Part shown: piece after piece, positions 26,410 through 35,105 of the stretch | Layout: each line of letters starts with the position of its first letter | Position numbering within the stretch: the stretch's first letter is position 1 | Assembly: GCF_001442805.1 (NCBI RefSeq) | Contig: NZ_CP011131.1 | Location: 434,001-498,000 of the forward strand | Direction of reading: 5' to 3' | Origin: Lysobacter gummosus | Lineage (GTDB): Bacteria; Pseudomonadota; Gammaproteobacteria; Xanthomonadales; Xanthomonadaceae | Length of the DNA stretch: 64,000 nt | The notes under the pieces: model-generated | The model's database searches: none | Seen by the model: the letters and a program-made list of their open reading frames with translations, nothing else | Told to the model about the DNA's origin: nothing | Translations under genes and position numbers: made by a program

Positions 26410-28964
26410 GCCACGCCGACAAGGATGCCGCGATGAACGACGCTCACCGACCCAATGCCGAAGGTCCGCAGCTGCGAACGCTGCTGCTGACCGACCTGTG
26501 CGACTCGACTACCCTGGTCGAGCGCCTCGGCGACGGGCCGGCGGCCGATCTGTTCCGCGAACACGACCGTCTGGTGCTGGTCCTGCAGCAGCGCTGGCGC
26601 GGCCGCCTGATCGATCGCTCCGACGGCCTGCTGCTGTTGTTCGAGCGGCCCATCGACGGCCTCGGCTTCGCCCTGGACTACGCCCGCGGACTGCGCGAGA
26701 TGGGCACGGCGCGCAAACTCGACCTCAAGGCGCGCGCCGGACTGCACGTCGGCGAAGTGCTGACCTGGCGCAACAGCGACGAGGCGGTGAAGGTCGGCGC
26801 CAAGCCGGTGGAAGTCGAAGGCCTGGCCAAGCCGATGGCCGGCCGATTGATGGCGACCGCGCGCCCCGGCCAGATCCTGCTGTCCGCCGTGGCCGAGCCG
26901 CTGGCGCATCGCGCCGCGCGCGAACTGGGCGAACGCGGCCAGCAACTGCTGTGGAAATCGCACGGGCGCTGGCGCTTCAAGGGCGTGCCCGAGCCGCAGG
27001 AAATCTATGAAGTCGGCGAACCCGGCATCGCCCCGCTGCGCGCGCCGCCCAACGGCCCCAAGGCCTGGCGCGATGTGCCGCTGTGGCGGCGGCCGGCCGC
27101 GCTCGCCGCCGAGATCGCGGTGCTGGCGATGATCGGCACCGGCGTGTGGTTCGCGACCCGGCCGCAGCCGGCGATCGCCTTCAACCAGCGCGACTGGGTG
27201 GTGGTCGGCGATCTGCGCAACCTCACCGGCCAGGGCGTGCTCGACGATTCGCTGGAACAGGCCTTTCGCATCAGCCTGGAGCAGTCGCGTTACGTCAACG
27301 TGCTGTCGGACCTGAAAGCGCGCGACACCCTCGAGCGCATGCAGCGCAAACCCGACACCGTGCTCGATCGCGCGGTGGCCTCGGAGATCGCCCTGCGCGA
27401 CGGCGCGCGCGCGGTGATCCTGCCGACCGTGGCCGAAGTCGGCGGCCGCGTGCGGGTCAGCGCGGAAGTCATCGACCCGCACACCCAGACCACCGTCTAC
27501 GCCGAATCCGCCGACGGCACCGGCGCGAATTCCACCCTCGGCTCGATCGACACCGTGACCGCCGCGCTGCGCGAAAAGCTCGGCGAGGCGATGAAGTCGA
27601 TCGAACGCGATTCCGAACCGCTGCCGAAGGTCGCCACTTCCAATCTCGACGCGCTGCGCGCCTATGCGCTGGGCCTGAAGGCCTACGCCAGCCGCCAATA
27701 CCCCGAGGCGTTGCAATATTTCCAACGCGCGATCGACATCGATCCGAAGTTCGCCCTGGCCTATCTGGGCGCATTGCGCGTGCACACCGGCGCGGTCGAC
27801 AGCCGCATGGGCCGGCCGTTCCTGGACAAGGCGGTGTCGCTGCGCGATCACCTGCCGCCGCGCGACGGGCTGTATCTGGACGGCTGGGTCGCCGAATTCG
27901 GCCCGCATCCGAGCGCGCAGGCGCCGGCGAAATGGAAACTGCTCGCGACCTTGTACCCGGATTACTACGGCGGCCACTACAACTATGCGTGGGCCTCGTT
28001 CCTGGTCAACGATTTCGGCGAGGCGCTGCGCTTCGCCAAGGCCGCCTCGGTGCCGCAGAACGCGTTTCGCGGCAACGCGGTAGAGCTCAGCGCGCGGGTG
28101 CAGCTGGCGCAGGAACAGTACGCGTCGGCGCTGCGCAGTTTCGAGCAGGCCGCGAAGATCGAGCGCTACGGCCCCAATCGTCGCCACGCCGCCGCGCTGG
28201 CGGTGATGAAGCGGTTCAAGGAGGCCGATACGCTGCTGAGCCAGTTGCCTACCGGCACCTTGCTCAAGGCCGACGTCACCAACGAGTTCGAGCGCATTTC
28301 GGTGCCGGTCGATCAGGGCCAGTGGGATCGCGCCCGCGAGGTCGCCGATCGCGCCGCCGAGGCGGCGCGCAAGGCCACGCCCTTGCTCGCGGACGAATTC
28401 GAGCTGATCCGGCTGTCGGTGCTGTCGTTGCAAAAGCCGCGTTCGGTAGACGCGGCGCGCTTCGAAGCGGTGCTGCGTTCCTCGCTGGAAGGCGCGCGCG
28501 ACGTCAGCAACCGCGACCGCAACATTCAGTTGTTCCACGCGCTGGCCGCCGCCTACATGACCCAGCGCGAGGGCCTCAGCGCGATCGCCGCGCGCTGGCT
28601 GCCTGAGCTGGAAAAGGTGTCGGCGGACATCGACGACCCGATGGCCAGGCAACTGCTGCAGGTGGTGCGCGCCGGCCAACTGCGCCTGCAGGGCCAGCCC
28701 GAGGCCGCGGTGAAGATGCTGCGTCCGCTGCTGGCGGACGGGCGCGAACTGTTCCAGGTCCGGGTGGCGCTGCGCGACGCGCTGCTCGCCGCCGGCCAGG
28801 ACGAACAGGCCGCGTTGGAATCGAAATGGATCGCCGGTCATCGCGGCCGGGCGTATATGGAAGCCGCCGGCGATCTGGCGCTGCAGACGGTCAACGTCGC
28901 CGATACGAACCTGGCGGCCGGCGCGATGAGCCGGGGCGGCCAAGTCGTCGCTAACAGTCGCTGA
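26406..28964 (+). CDS. Class III nucleotide cyclase-like domain protein with membrane helix and TPR region
   Basis: This 852-residue protein starts with a class III cyclase homology domain (about residues 18-190: LLTDLCDSTTLVERLGD and RSDGLLLLFE give the two metal-binding Asp positions, then GLHVGEV and GQILLSAV). One transmembrane helix follows near residue 240 (PAALAAEIAVLAMIGTGVWFA), then a FlgO/TolB-N-like segment (about 260-400), then TPR-like helices (AYALGLKAYASRQYPEALQYFQRAIDIDPKFALAY and onward). Similar proteins pair a cytoplasmic cyclase-like domain with a periplasmic TPR sensor. Start ATG 26406 overlaps the upstream stop; ATG 26433 is possible. Cyclase activity is not certain. Confidence 0.8.
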   Translation: MSHADKDAAMNDAHRPNAEGPQLRTLLLTDLCDSTTLVERLGDGPAADLFREHDRLVLVLQQRWRGRLIDRSDGLLLLFERPIDGLGFALDYARGLREMGTARKLDLKARAGLHVGEVLTWRNSDEAVKVGAKPVEVEGLAKPMAGRLMATARPGQILLSAVAEPLAHRAARELGERGQQLLWKSHGRWRFKGVPEPQEIYEVGEPGIAPLRAPPNGPKAWRDVPLWRRPAALAAEIAVLAMIGTGVWFATRPQPAIAFNQRDWVVVGDLRNLTGQGVLDDSLEQAFRISLEQSRYVNVLSDLKARDTLERMQRKPDTVLDRAVASEIALRDGARAVILPTVAEVGGRVRVSAEVIDPHTQTTVYAESADGTGANSTLGSIDTVTAALREKLGEAMKSIERDSEPLPKVATSNLDALRAYALGLKAYASRQYPEALQYFQRAIDIDPKFALAYLGALRVHTGAVDSRMGRPFLDKAVSLRDHLPPRDGLYLDGWVAEFGPHPSAQAPAKWKLLATLYPDYYGGHYNYAWASFLVNDFGEALRFAKAASVPQNAFRGNAVELSARVQLAQEQYASALRSFEQAAKIERYGPNRRHAAALAVMKRFKEADTLLSQLPTGTLLKADVTNEFERISVPVDQGQWDRAREVADRAAEAARKATPLLADEFELIRLSVLSLQKPRSVDAARFEAVLRSSLEGARDVSNRDRNIQLFHALAAAYMTQREGLSAIAARWLPELEKVSADIDDPMARQLLQVVRAGQLRLQGQPEAAVKMLRPLLADGRELFQVRVALRDALLAAGQDEQAALESKWIAGHRGRAYMEAAGDLALQTVNVADTNLAAGAMSRGGQVVANSR

Positions 28965-29065
28965 CAAACCCGATCATTTTCCTCTCCGCTGGCCGCCTAA
29001 GGTGACGTCTTTCGGGGCGGGGAGGAGAGGCCGCGCTTGTGAGCCAATGGCTCGCGCTCAGCATC

Positions 29066-29091
29066 CACTCACCCCGCTGGCGGGGTGAGTG
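29066..29091. terminator. Perfect 12-bp hairpin between convergent genes
   Basis: CACTCACCCCGC and GCGGGGTGAGTG pair around a 2-base loop, between the end of the cyclase/TPR gene and the end of the convergent precursor-peptide gene. There is no clear T-run, so termination is inferred from position. Confidence 0.5.
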
Positions 29092-29143
29092 AATTCATCA
29101 AAACTCTTGCCACCAGGCTTCGTCAGAAGCGCTCAATGGGGTT

Positions 29144-29518
29144 TCAGGCCGTCGGGTTTCCGTCGCCCGAGACGCTCTTCAGGAAGTCGCCGACCCGGCC
29201 GGCTTCGAAGGCATGCGGATTGTTGTGATTGCCGGCGGCGGTGAGCAGGCGCTGCAACTCCTCGCGCGCGGCCTGGATCTCCTCCTTGGACGCGATCTTC
29301 TGCGTCTCCATGCAGGCGAAGGACGTGGTGGCGTCGCCGGCGGGCGCAGCGGTCTTGCCCTGCGCGCCCGGAGCGGGCGCCTTGTATCCAAGCTCGGCGA
29401 GCGCCGCGCCGGGATTCTTGTGGAAGGAATCGCGGAATTGATCGTCGCTGCTGAGCAGCTCGAGCAACTTGTCCACGACGGCCGGGTCGAGCCCCGGGTG
29501 ACCTGATGAATTTGCCAT
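29144..29518 (-). CDS. RiPP precursor with NHLP-like leader
   Basis: This is a 124-residue small protein. Its N-terminal half (LDPAVVDKLLELLSSDDQFRDSFHKNPGAALAELGY) has the look of NHLP/Nif11-type leader peptides of ribosomally made peptides. A Pro/Ala/Gly linker, a single cysteine (Cys69 in SFACMETQ), an amphipathic helix (KEEIQAAREELQRLL) and an Asn/Gly-rich tail follow. It is divergent from a SagB-like dehydrogenase gene, which matches the known pairing of putative modified peptides with that dehydrogenase in Xanthomonadaceae. ATG 29518 is preferred because of GGAA 7 bp upstream; 29542 is possible. The core and modification are unknown. Confidence 0.72.
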   Translation of the reverse strand: MANSSGHPGLDPAVVDKLLELLSSDDQFRDSFHKNPGAALAELGYKAPAPGAQGKTAAPAGDATTSFACMETQKIASKEEIQAAREELQRLLTAAGNHNNPHAFEAGRVGDFLKSVSGDGNPTA

Positions 29519-29823
29519 GTTTGGTTCCATTCCCCTGTGCAATGCCCACTCGGGGCGTGACGAGCGTCGAATCTAACCCTGAGGGGTTAACGAGACAACC
29601 ACGCGGAACAGGTCAAATCGGTGACGACGGATGATCTGTGGAGGCCCTTTTCGCGCTCAGCGTCGAATTTAGATCGTGTTGTCTCGGCACATTCTTCGTT
29701 GTTCATGTGCCTGTCCGCCCATCGCGACGGCGGTCGCCGCGTTATTCTGAACGCCGTTTCGGCCCGCGCGATGCGCGTTCCGTGTGTCCACCGTCGGCCG
29801 AGCGGCCGGCAAGGAAAAGCTGA
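29519..29823. promoter_or_regulatory. Divergent promoter region of the RiPP locus
   Basis: This 305-bp intergenic region contains the dyad TAACCC-TGAG-GGGTTA at 29574-29589, 56 bp upstream of the precursor start, which may be an operator. No other gene is seen in it. GGAAAAGCTGA before 29824 serves as ribosome binding site for the dehydrogenase gene. Confidence 0.5.
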
Positions 29824-31002
29824 ATGCGAATCCGTCGTTGCGCGATCGTGTTTCTGGAACCGCGCGAAGAGGTCGCCTTCGATCTGGACTCGTTGCTCGG
29901 CGGCGGCGCCGGCCTGCGCCGGACGCGACGTTGGCTGGCCCTGGCCGCGCATCTGGACGGCGAGGTCGAAGTCGACGCAGCGCAGCGCGAGTGCCTCGGC
30001 CGGCTCAGTCCGGTGGCCTGGTGCGAGTGCGACGAACTGGCCGACGCGGAGACGGTCGATCGATTGCTGGCGCTGGGGCTGCTGATCGCGCAGGACGGCC
30101 CGGCCCATGCCGCGCATCGCGAACGCGACGAGGCCGTGCGCGCTGCGTACTGGTGGCCGCCGGCGGCGATCGCGCACCGGCTGGGGCGCTGGCACGGCCT
30201 GGACAGCGCGGCGGCGATGGAGACTGGGCAGATGAGCACCGCCGTCGAAATCCGTCGCAAGCTCGGCGCGCCGCCGGCGCATGTGATCGAACGCGCCGCC
30301 CCGGAATCGCGGCAGCGCTTGCCGCGCGTGGACGACAACGAGTTCGATCGCCTGCTCGCCCGCCGCGCCACCTGCCGCAACTTCGACGCCGCGCGCGCGT
30401 TGTCGCAGCCGGTGTTCGCGCGAATGCTGCAGCGGGTGTTCGCCGCGCAGGCGCAGGTGCGGATCGAGGACGACACCGTGTTTCTGAAGAAACACACCCC
30501 ATCCGGCGGCGGCCTGCATGCGACCGAGGCGTATCTGATCGTGCGCAACGTCGAAGGCGTCGCGCCGGGGCTGTATCACTACCATCCCACCGAACACGCG
30601 CTGGAGCCGATGCCGCCGCCGGCGCAGCCCTTGGCCGAATTCGCTTTGTGCGCCTTGGCCGGCCAGCACTGGTTCGCCGACGCGCCGGTGCTGGCGGTGC
30701 TGGCGCCGCGCTACGCGCGCAGCTTCTGGAAGTATCGCGACCACGCCAAGGCCTATCGCGCGCTGGTGCTGGACGTCGGCCATCTGTCGCAGACCTTGTA
30801 TCTGAGCGCGACCGAGCAGGGTCTGGGCGCGTTCGTGACCTCGGCGATCAACGAGGTCGATATCGAGCAGGCCTTCGGCTTTGACCCGCTGGTCGAAGGC
30901 CCCCTGGCGATCTGCGGCTTCGGTTGGCGCAGCGAGCGCATGCGGATCAGCGAGTTCGACCCAACCGAAGAGGTCTGGAAAAAAACGCCCGAGCAAGATT
31001 AA
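29824..31002 (+). CDS. SagB-like putative peptide-maturation dehydrogenase
   Basis: This 392-residue protein has an N-terminal domain of about 150 residues and a C-terminal nitroreductase/SagB-type FMN domain (about 165-375: LLARRATCRNFD, TPSGGGLHATEAYLIVRN, GLYHYHPTEHALE, YRALVLDVGHLSQTLYLSATEQGLGAFV). SagB-type enzymes oxidise azolines to azoles in RiPPs. This subtype is typically found beside a leader-containing precursor, as here, but its reaction is not established. No YcaO cyclodehydratase, protease or transporter gene is seen nearby. Confidence 0.85.
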   Translation: MRIRRCAIVFLEPREEVAFDLDSLLGGGAGLRRTRRWLALAAHLDGEVEVDAAQRECLGRLSPVAWCECDELADAETVDRLLALGLLIAQDGPAHAAHRERDEAVRAAYWWPPAAIAHRLGRWHGLDSAAAMETGQMSTAVEIRRKLGAPPAHVIERAAPESRQRLPRVDDNEFDRLLARRATCRNFDAARALSQPVFARMLQRVFAAQAQVRIEDDTVFLKKHTPSGGGLHATEAYLIVRNVEGVAPGLYHYHPTEHALEPMPPPAQPLAEFALCALAGQHWFADAPVLAVLAPRYARSFWKYRDHAKAYRALVLDVGHLSQTLYLSATEQGLGAFVTSAINEVDIEQAFGFDPLVEGPLAICGFGWRSERMRISEFDPTEEVWKKTPEQD

Positions 31003-31044
31003 GACAAGGCAGTACCAACCGCGCCAAAAACCAAGCGACTCTCC

Positions 31045-31072
31045 GCTTCGGGCTTCGGGCTTCGGGCTTCGG
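31045..31072. repeat. GCTTCGG heptamer, four tandem copies
   Basis: Four uninterrupted copies of GCTTCGG lie just after the SagB-like gene, in a 356-bp stretch (31003-31358) with no gene. The heptamer is not seen elsewhere in the window as a tandem. Confidence 0.85.
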
Positions 31073-31089
31073 GCCTCTGCGTTTTTGCT

Positions 31090-31212
31090 CGTCATTCCCG
31101 CGAACGCGGGCTCCGCTTTACTTCGACGGAGCCGAACATCCAGCGACTTCAAACGTTCTCGCACGAAAGGCACTGGATGTTCGGCTCCGCCAAAGTAAAG
31201 CGTAGCCCGCTT
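31090..31212. repeat. Second copy of the CATTCCCGCG repeat element with nested inverted arms
   Basis: The element starts CGTCATTCCCGCGAACGCGG, has a second internal arm pair (CTTTACTTCGACGGAGCC against GGCTCCGCCAAAGTAAAG) and an interior CTTCAAACGTTCTCGCACGA plus AAGGCACTGGAT identical to that at 16399-16484. It lies between the SagB-like gene and the nitronate monooxygenase gene. Confidence 0.85.
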
Positions 31213-31358
31213 TTTCCAGATCGCTTCGAAATATGCTCATCGCTCCCGCCACGCAAAGACCCCGACAACACCTCGTTCAACCCCACCCGCAACACAGCAT
31301 GCCAACCCCCATCAAGACGCCGCCGGCGCGCTGATGTCATCCTGCCCTCATCCTCCCG

Positions 31359-32450
31359 ATGGACGCCGACAACGCCATGTGGCCCGATAACCGTATCCAG
31401 ACGCTGTTCGGAATCGACCTGCCCATCGTGCAAGCGCCGATGGCCGGACCTACCCAGGCCGAGATGGTGATCGGCGCGGCCCAGGCCGGCGCCCTGGGTT
31501 CGCTGCCATGCGCGATGCTGAGCCCGCAGCAGGTACGCGAGCAATGTGCGTCGATCCGCGCCGTCACCGATGCGCCGCTGAATCTGAATTTCTTCTGCCA
31601 CCAGCCGCGCGCGGCCGATCCGGCGCGCGAAGCGGCCTGGCGCGAACGCCTGGCCGGGTATTACCGCGAGTACGGCCTCGACCCGGCGATGCCGGTCGCG
31701 CCGAGCGCGCGCGCGCCGTTCGACGAGCCGTGGTGCGAACTGCTCGAAGAACTGCGGCCCCAGGTGGCGAGCTTTCACTTCGGCCTGCCCGAACCGCGGC
31801 TGCTCGAGCGCGTGCGCGCCAGCGGCGCGCGCATCGTTTCGTCGGCGACGACGGTCGATGAAGCGCGCTGGCTGGAACAGCGCGGTTGCGACGCGATCAT
31901 CGCGCAGGGCGCGGAAGCCGGCGGCCATCGCGGCGTGTTTCTGCGCGAGGACATCACCACCCAGGCCGGCCTGTTCGCGCTGCTGCCGCGGGTGGTCGAT
32001 GCGGTGCGGGTTCCGGTGATCGCCGCCGGCGGCATCTTCGATGCGCGCGGAATCGTGGCGGCGTTCGCCCTGGGCGCGGCGGCCGCGCAGATCGGCACCG
32101 CGTATCTGTTCTGCCCGGAAGCCAAGTTGTCGCCGCTGCACCGGCAGGCCTTGCACGCCGGCGAGGGCGACGACACCGCCATGACCAACGTGTTCACCGG
32201 CCGTCCCGCGCGCGGCATCGTCAATCGGTTGATGCGCGAAGTCGGGCCGATGTCCGACTTGGCGCCGGCGTTTCCGCTGGCCGGCGGCGCGCTGGCGCCG
32301 CTGCGGGCGAAAGCCGAGGCGGCCGGTTCGGACGGCTTCATGTCGCTGTGGTCGGGGCAGGCGCGCCGTGCGCATGCATTGTCCGCGCGCGAGTTGACCT
32401 TGACGCTGGCGCGCGAATCCCTGCAGTTGCTGAGCCAACGACCACGCTGA
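31359..32450 (+). CDS. Nitronate monooxygenase (2-nitropropane dioxygenase family)
   Basis: This 363-residue FMN-dependent TIM-barrel enzyme starts with GIDLPIVQAPMAGPTQAEMV and has DAIIAQGAEAGGHRG (catalytic His region), VPVIAAGGIFDARGIVAAFALGA and AQIGTAYLFCPEA for FMN phosphate binding. It oxidises alkyl nitronates or related nitro compounds. The start could also be ATG 31377. It stands alone on the plus strand and faces a truncated hydrolase gene. Confidence 0.9.
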   Translation: MDADNAMWPDNRIQTLFGIDLPIVQAPMAGPTQAEMVIGAAQAGALGSLPCAMLSPQQVREQCASIRAVTDAPLNLNFFCHQPRAADPAREAAWRERLAGYYREYGLDPAMPVAPSARAPFDEPWCELLEELRPQVASFHFGLPEPRLLERVRASGARIVSSATTVDEARWLEQRGCDAIIAQGAEAGGHRGVFLREDITTQAGLFALLPRVVDAVRVPVIAAGGIFDARGIVAAFALGAAAAQIGTAYLFCPEAKLSPLHRQALHAGEGDDTAMTNVFTGRPARGIVNRLMREVGPMSDLAPAFPLAGGALAPLRAKAEAAGSDGFMSLWSGQARRAHALSARELTLTLARESLQLLSQRPR

Positions 32451-32454
32451 AATC

Positions 32455-32860
32455 GCCGCGATGTTCGGTGCCGCTGGCGGCGCAGGCCATCCGCAGCCAG
32501 CTTCGGAGCGATGCAGCGGCGATACGGCGCCAGTCGCGGCAAGGCGCCGCGCCACTGAAACCCGTTGAGCGGAAATCCGTGCAGCAGCAGCGTCGCCGGT
32601 CCGGCGCCGCGCTCGACATAGGCGATGCGTCCGAACGTCGTCGCCGCATAGCGCCGGCACGCGTGGAACTGCGCCGCGCTCCGTCCGTCGGCGGGCTCAT
32701 CGGACACGGCTTCGTGCCCGTGTCCGAAGCTGGCCTGCACGCCGCCGCCGGCGAGCAGGCCGCCGCTCCATTGCAGGAAGTGTCTACGGTTCCCGCAAAT
32801 GTCGAAAACGCGCGCAGCCGTCCGCCACGACGACGCGAGTGCGCCGCCTTGCTGCTTCAA
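32455..32860 (-). pseudogene. Truncated alpha/beta-hydrolase with Tat-like signal
   Basis: The minus strand encodes NRRHFLQWSGGLLAGG (Tat-like twin-arginine signal) followed by FGRIAYVERGAGPATLLLHGFPLNGFQWRGALPRLAPYRRCIAP, the N-terminal quarter of an alpha/beta-hydrolase. The sequence then loses similarity, and no nucleophile elbow, acid or histidine segment follows before the nitronate monooxygenase gene. No good start codon precedes the Tat segment. It resembles the start of the intact hydrolase at 32963-33844 (GRIAYRERGEGPVALFVHG), so it is probably the remnant of a related gene. Confidence 0.65.
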
Positions 32861-32962
32861 AGAGTCGGGATTACTTGCGCGGACCGGGTCGCGAAACGTT
32901 CCGGCTCGCGCCGCCGCTCCCGTCGCCGCGGACGCGGGACGGCCAGCGGCGAGGTGGCGCGG

Positions 32963-33844
32963 TCAGGCGCTGGCCAGCCAGTGCTCGCGCAGCAACTCGT
33001 TGAACTCGCTCCAGCGCTCTTCCGGGAAGAAGATCCGCGCGCCTTCCAACTCGACGCGCTTGCGCGTGCCGGCGATCGCCTCGGCCAGCCAATGCGACCA
33101 CTTCACGTCGAAGAACACGTCGTCGGTGCCCCAGGCGATCAGGGTCGGCGCCGCCAGCGCGCGCAACTGCGGTTCGATGCGCAAGGTGTGCGAGGCATCG
33201 AATGCGGCGAGGAAGCGCTGGAAATCCAGCAGCCGCTGTTCGCTGCGCAACAACGGGGTCAGGTACGTATCGATGTCCTGATCGCTGACCTGCTCCGGAT
33301 CCTCGTAGGCCAGCCCCAGCGCCTGCGGCGAACGGTAGACGTTCTTGTCGGCCAGCATCGCTTGCAGCACATCGCGCAGACCGCCGGCCGCGGCCGTCGC
33401 CAGGAACGGCTTGAACGCCTCCGGCGGCCAGTTGTCGTGAGTGTCGCAATTGCTCAGCGCGAAGCTGCGCACACGCTGCGGATACAGAGCGGCGAAGATC
33501 TGCGCGATGCCGCCGCCGCTGTCGTTGCCGATCAGATCGACCCGATCGATGCCCATCGCGTCGAGAAACTGCGCGAGCATGTGCGCGTTGGCGGTGACCG
33601 AGACGTCCTGGTCCGCGGCGATCTCGCTGTCGCCGTGAGCGAGCAGGTCCACGGCGATGCAGCGGCGGATATCGGACAGATGGCGCAGCTGATGCCGCCA
33701 CAAATGCCCGTTCAACAGCACTCCGTGCACGAACAGGGCGACCGGGCCTTCGCCGCGTTCGCGGTAGGCGATGCGCCCGGAAGGGGTTAGCACGCTGCCG
33801 TGGGCGAAGGGCGGAGCGTCGTTTTGATAGCCGCTGCCGTCCAT
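32963..33844 (-). CDS. Alpha/beta-fold hydrolase, haloalkane-dehalogenase-like, unusual active site
   Basis: This 293-residue protein has LFVHGVLLNG and a nucleophile elbow GNDSGG (Asp108) instead of GxSxG. The segment that normally carries the catalytic histidine reads EGARIFFPEERWSEF, with no His at the expected place. It could be a non-hydrolytic or altered-mechanism member. ATG 33844 is 4 bp after the stop of the small Cys-rich gene, so the two are translationally linked. An AraC regulator lies upstream on the same strand. Confidence 0.82.
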   Translation of the reverse strand: MDGSGYQNDAPPFAHGSVLTPSGRIAYRERGEGPVALFVHGVLLNGHLWRHQLRHLSDIRRCIAVDLLAHGDSEIAADQDVSVTANAHMLAQFLDAMGIDRVDLIGNDSGGGIAQIFAALYPQRVRSFALSNCDTHDNWPPEAFKPFLATAAAGGLRDVLQAMLADKNVYRSPQALGLAYEDPEQVSDQDIDTYLTPLLRSEQRLLDFQRFLAAFDASHTLRIEPQLRALAAPTLIAWGTDDVFFDVKWSHWLAEAIAGTRKRVELEGARIFFPEERWSEFNELLREHWLASA

Positions 33845-33848
33845 GGTC

Positions 33849-34004
33849 TCAGCCCTGGTCCGATGCGGTCGCGGAGGCATACGCCTCCTTGAGCTTGAGC
33901 GCGCATTCATCGCAACACACTTCCACGGCCTTGCCGCCGATCTTGATCTGGAAAGAGTTTTCGTCCAAAGGGCAGTCGCAAGCTGCGCAAGTCTTCTCGG
34001 CCAT
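33849..34004 (-). CDS. Small Cys-rich metal-binding protein (CxxC...CCxxC)
   Basis: This 51-residue protein carries TCAACDCPLDENSF and VEVCCDECALKLKEA. The two knuckles CAAC and CDEC are about 20 residues apart, like a TRASH/YHS-type heavy-metal or zinc site. No signal peptide is seen. It is 4 bp from the hydrolase start and about 110 bp from the AraC gene end. It probably binds zinc or another metal, but no function is known. Confidence 0.75.
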   Translation of the reverse strand: MAEKTCAACDCPLDENSFQIKIGGKAVEVCCDECALKLKEAYASATASDQG

Positions 34005-34114
34005 GATGGTTTCTCTGCTGACGCCCGTGATTGGGCGAACTCAGTAGGCCATCGCCGGGTCGGGGGCGCTGTCAGAAAATTTAGCGATCGCCTTTTGGCC
34101 GGTCGGGCCCGCGT

Positions 34115-34945
34115 TCAGCGATGCAGGGCGGACTGGCGGAACTCGGTGGGCGAGCGGCCGTAAGTCTGCTGGAACGCCGCGCTGAAGTGGCTGTGGCTGG
34201 AAAACCCCAGGTCCTGGCTGAGCGCGCTCAGGTCCTCGTACTCGCCGAGCAAATCCAACGCCCGCGCCAACCGCAAGCGCAGTTGGTAGCGATACAACGG
34301 CAAACCTTCGACGCGCTGGAACACCTGGGTGAGATAGACCGGCGATACGCCGACTTCGCCGGCGATCTCGGCCAGCGCCCAGCGCCGCGACAGATTGCTG
34401 GCCAGGACCAGCTTGGTGCGTTCCACCAACCGCTGCTGGCCGACGCTGGAACCGGCCGCGTGCGTGGTGCGCGGGCCGAGCGCGCGCTGCACCAGGGTCA
34501 GCGCCAGGCTTTCGCCTTCCAACCCTTCGGCGACGTTTTCGCGCAGGCTGTGACGCAGCAGCATCACCAGCGCCTGCGCGCGCGGATCGATGCGCAGGCG
34601 CGGCGGCTTGAACCGCACCGCCTGGCCGTCTTGCAGCAGTTCCTTGGGCGCGAGCTCGCGCAGCATCGATTCTTCCACGGTCAACGCCAGGCTGGCGTCT
34701 CCGCCTTCGATCGGGTGACTGATGCGGTAGATCTCGCCAGCGTTGAAAAACAACACCTGGCTGGCCTCGGCCACGGTCAGGTTGTCGCCGACATGGCGCA
34801 CGTAGACGCCGCGATACGGAAACACCAGTTGGGTGTCGTCGGCGCGCTCTTCCTCGCTCATGTGCCGGCACAGGCCGGGACAGTAGACGTCGCGAACGGT
34901 GACAGTCGGCGTCTGGAGCAAGGTGTGGATGTTGAATTCGGACAT
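34115..34945 (-). CDS. AraC-family transcriptional regulator
   Basis: This 276-residue protein has an N-terminal cupin-like sensor region with a small Cys/His patch (YCPGLCRHMSEEER) and a C-terminal double HTH (about residues 175-270: RRWALAEIAGEVGVSPVYLTQVFQRVEGLPLYRYQLRLRLARAL, LSALSQDLGFSSHSHFSAAFQQTYGRSPTEFRQ). ATG 34945 precedes the sensor region; the longer frame to 35131 reads as arginine-rich filler. It is likely the regulator of the Cys-rich gene and hydrolase downstream on its own strand. Confidence 0.87.
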   Translation of the reverse strand: MSEFNIHTLLQTPTVTVRDVYCPGLCRHMSEEERADDTQLVFPYRGVYVRHVGDNLTVAEASQVLFFNAGEIYRISHPIEGGDASLALTVEESMLRELAPKELLQDGQAVRFKPPRLRIDPRAQALVMLLRHSLRENVAEGLEGESLALTLVQRALGPRTTHAAGSSVGQQRLVERTKLVLASNLSRRWALAEIAGEVGVSPVYLTQVFQRVEGLPLYRYQLRLRLARALDLLGEYEDLSALSQDLGFSSHSHFSAAFQQTYGRSPTEFRQSALHR

Positions 34946-35105
34946 GCGCGCCGGTTCGATGGATGCGACATGGCCATGGCCGGCCAGCGGGGGCCGCCGT
35001 GGTCGCCGCTTGTGCGGGCAGACTATACGCCTCGGGCGGCGGGCGTTGGCGGCTGGAAACGGGGCCGCCGCGCCGTCGCGATCCGAACCGCGACGGCCTG
35101 TGCGT

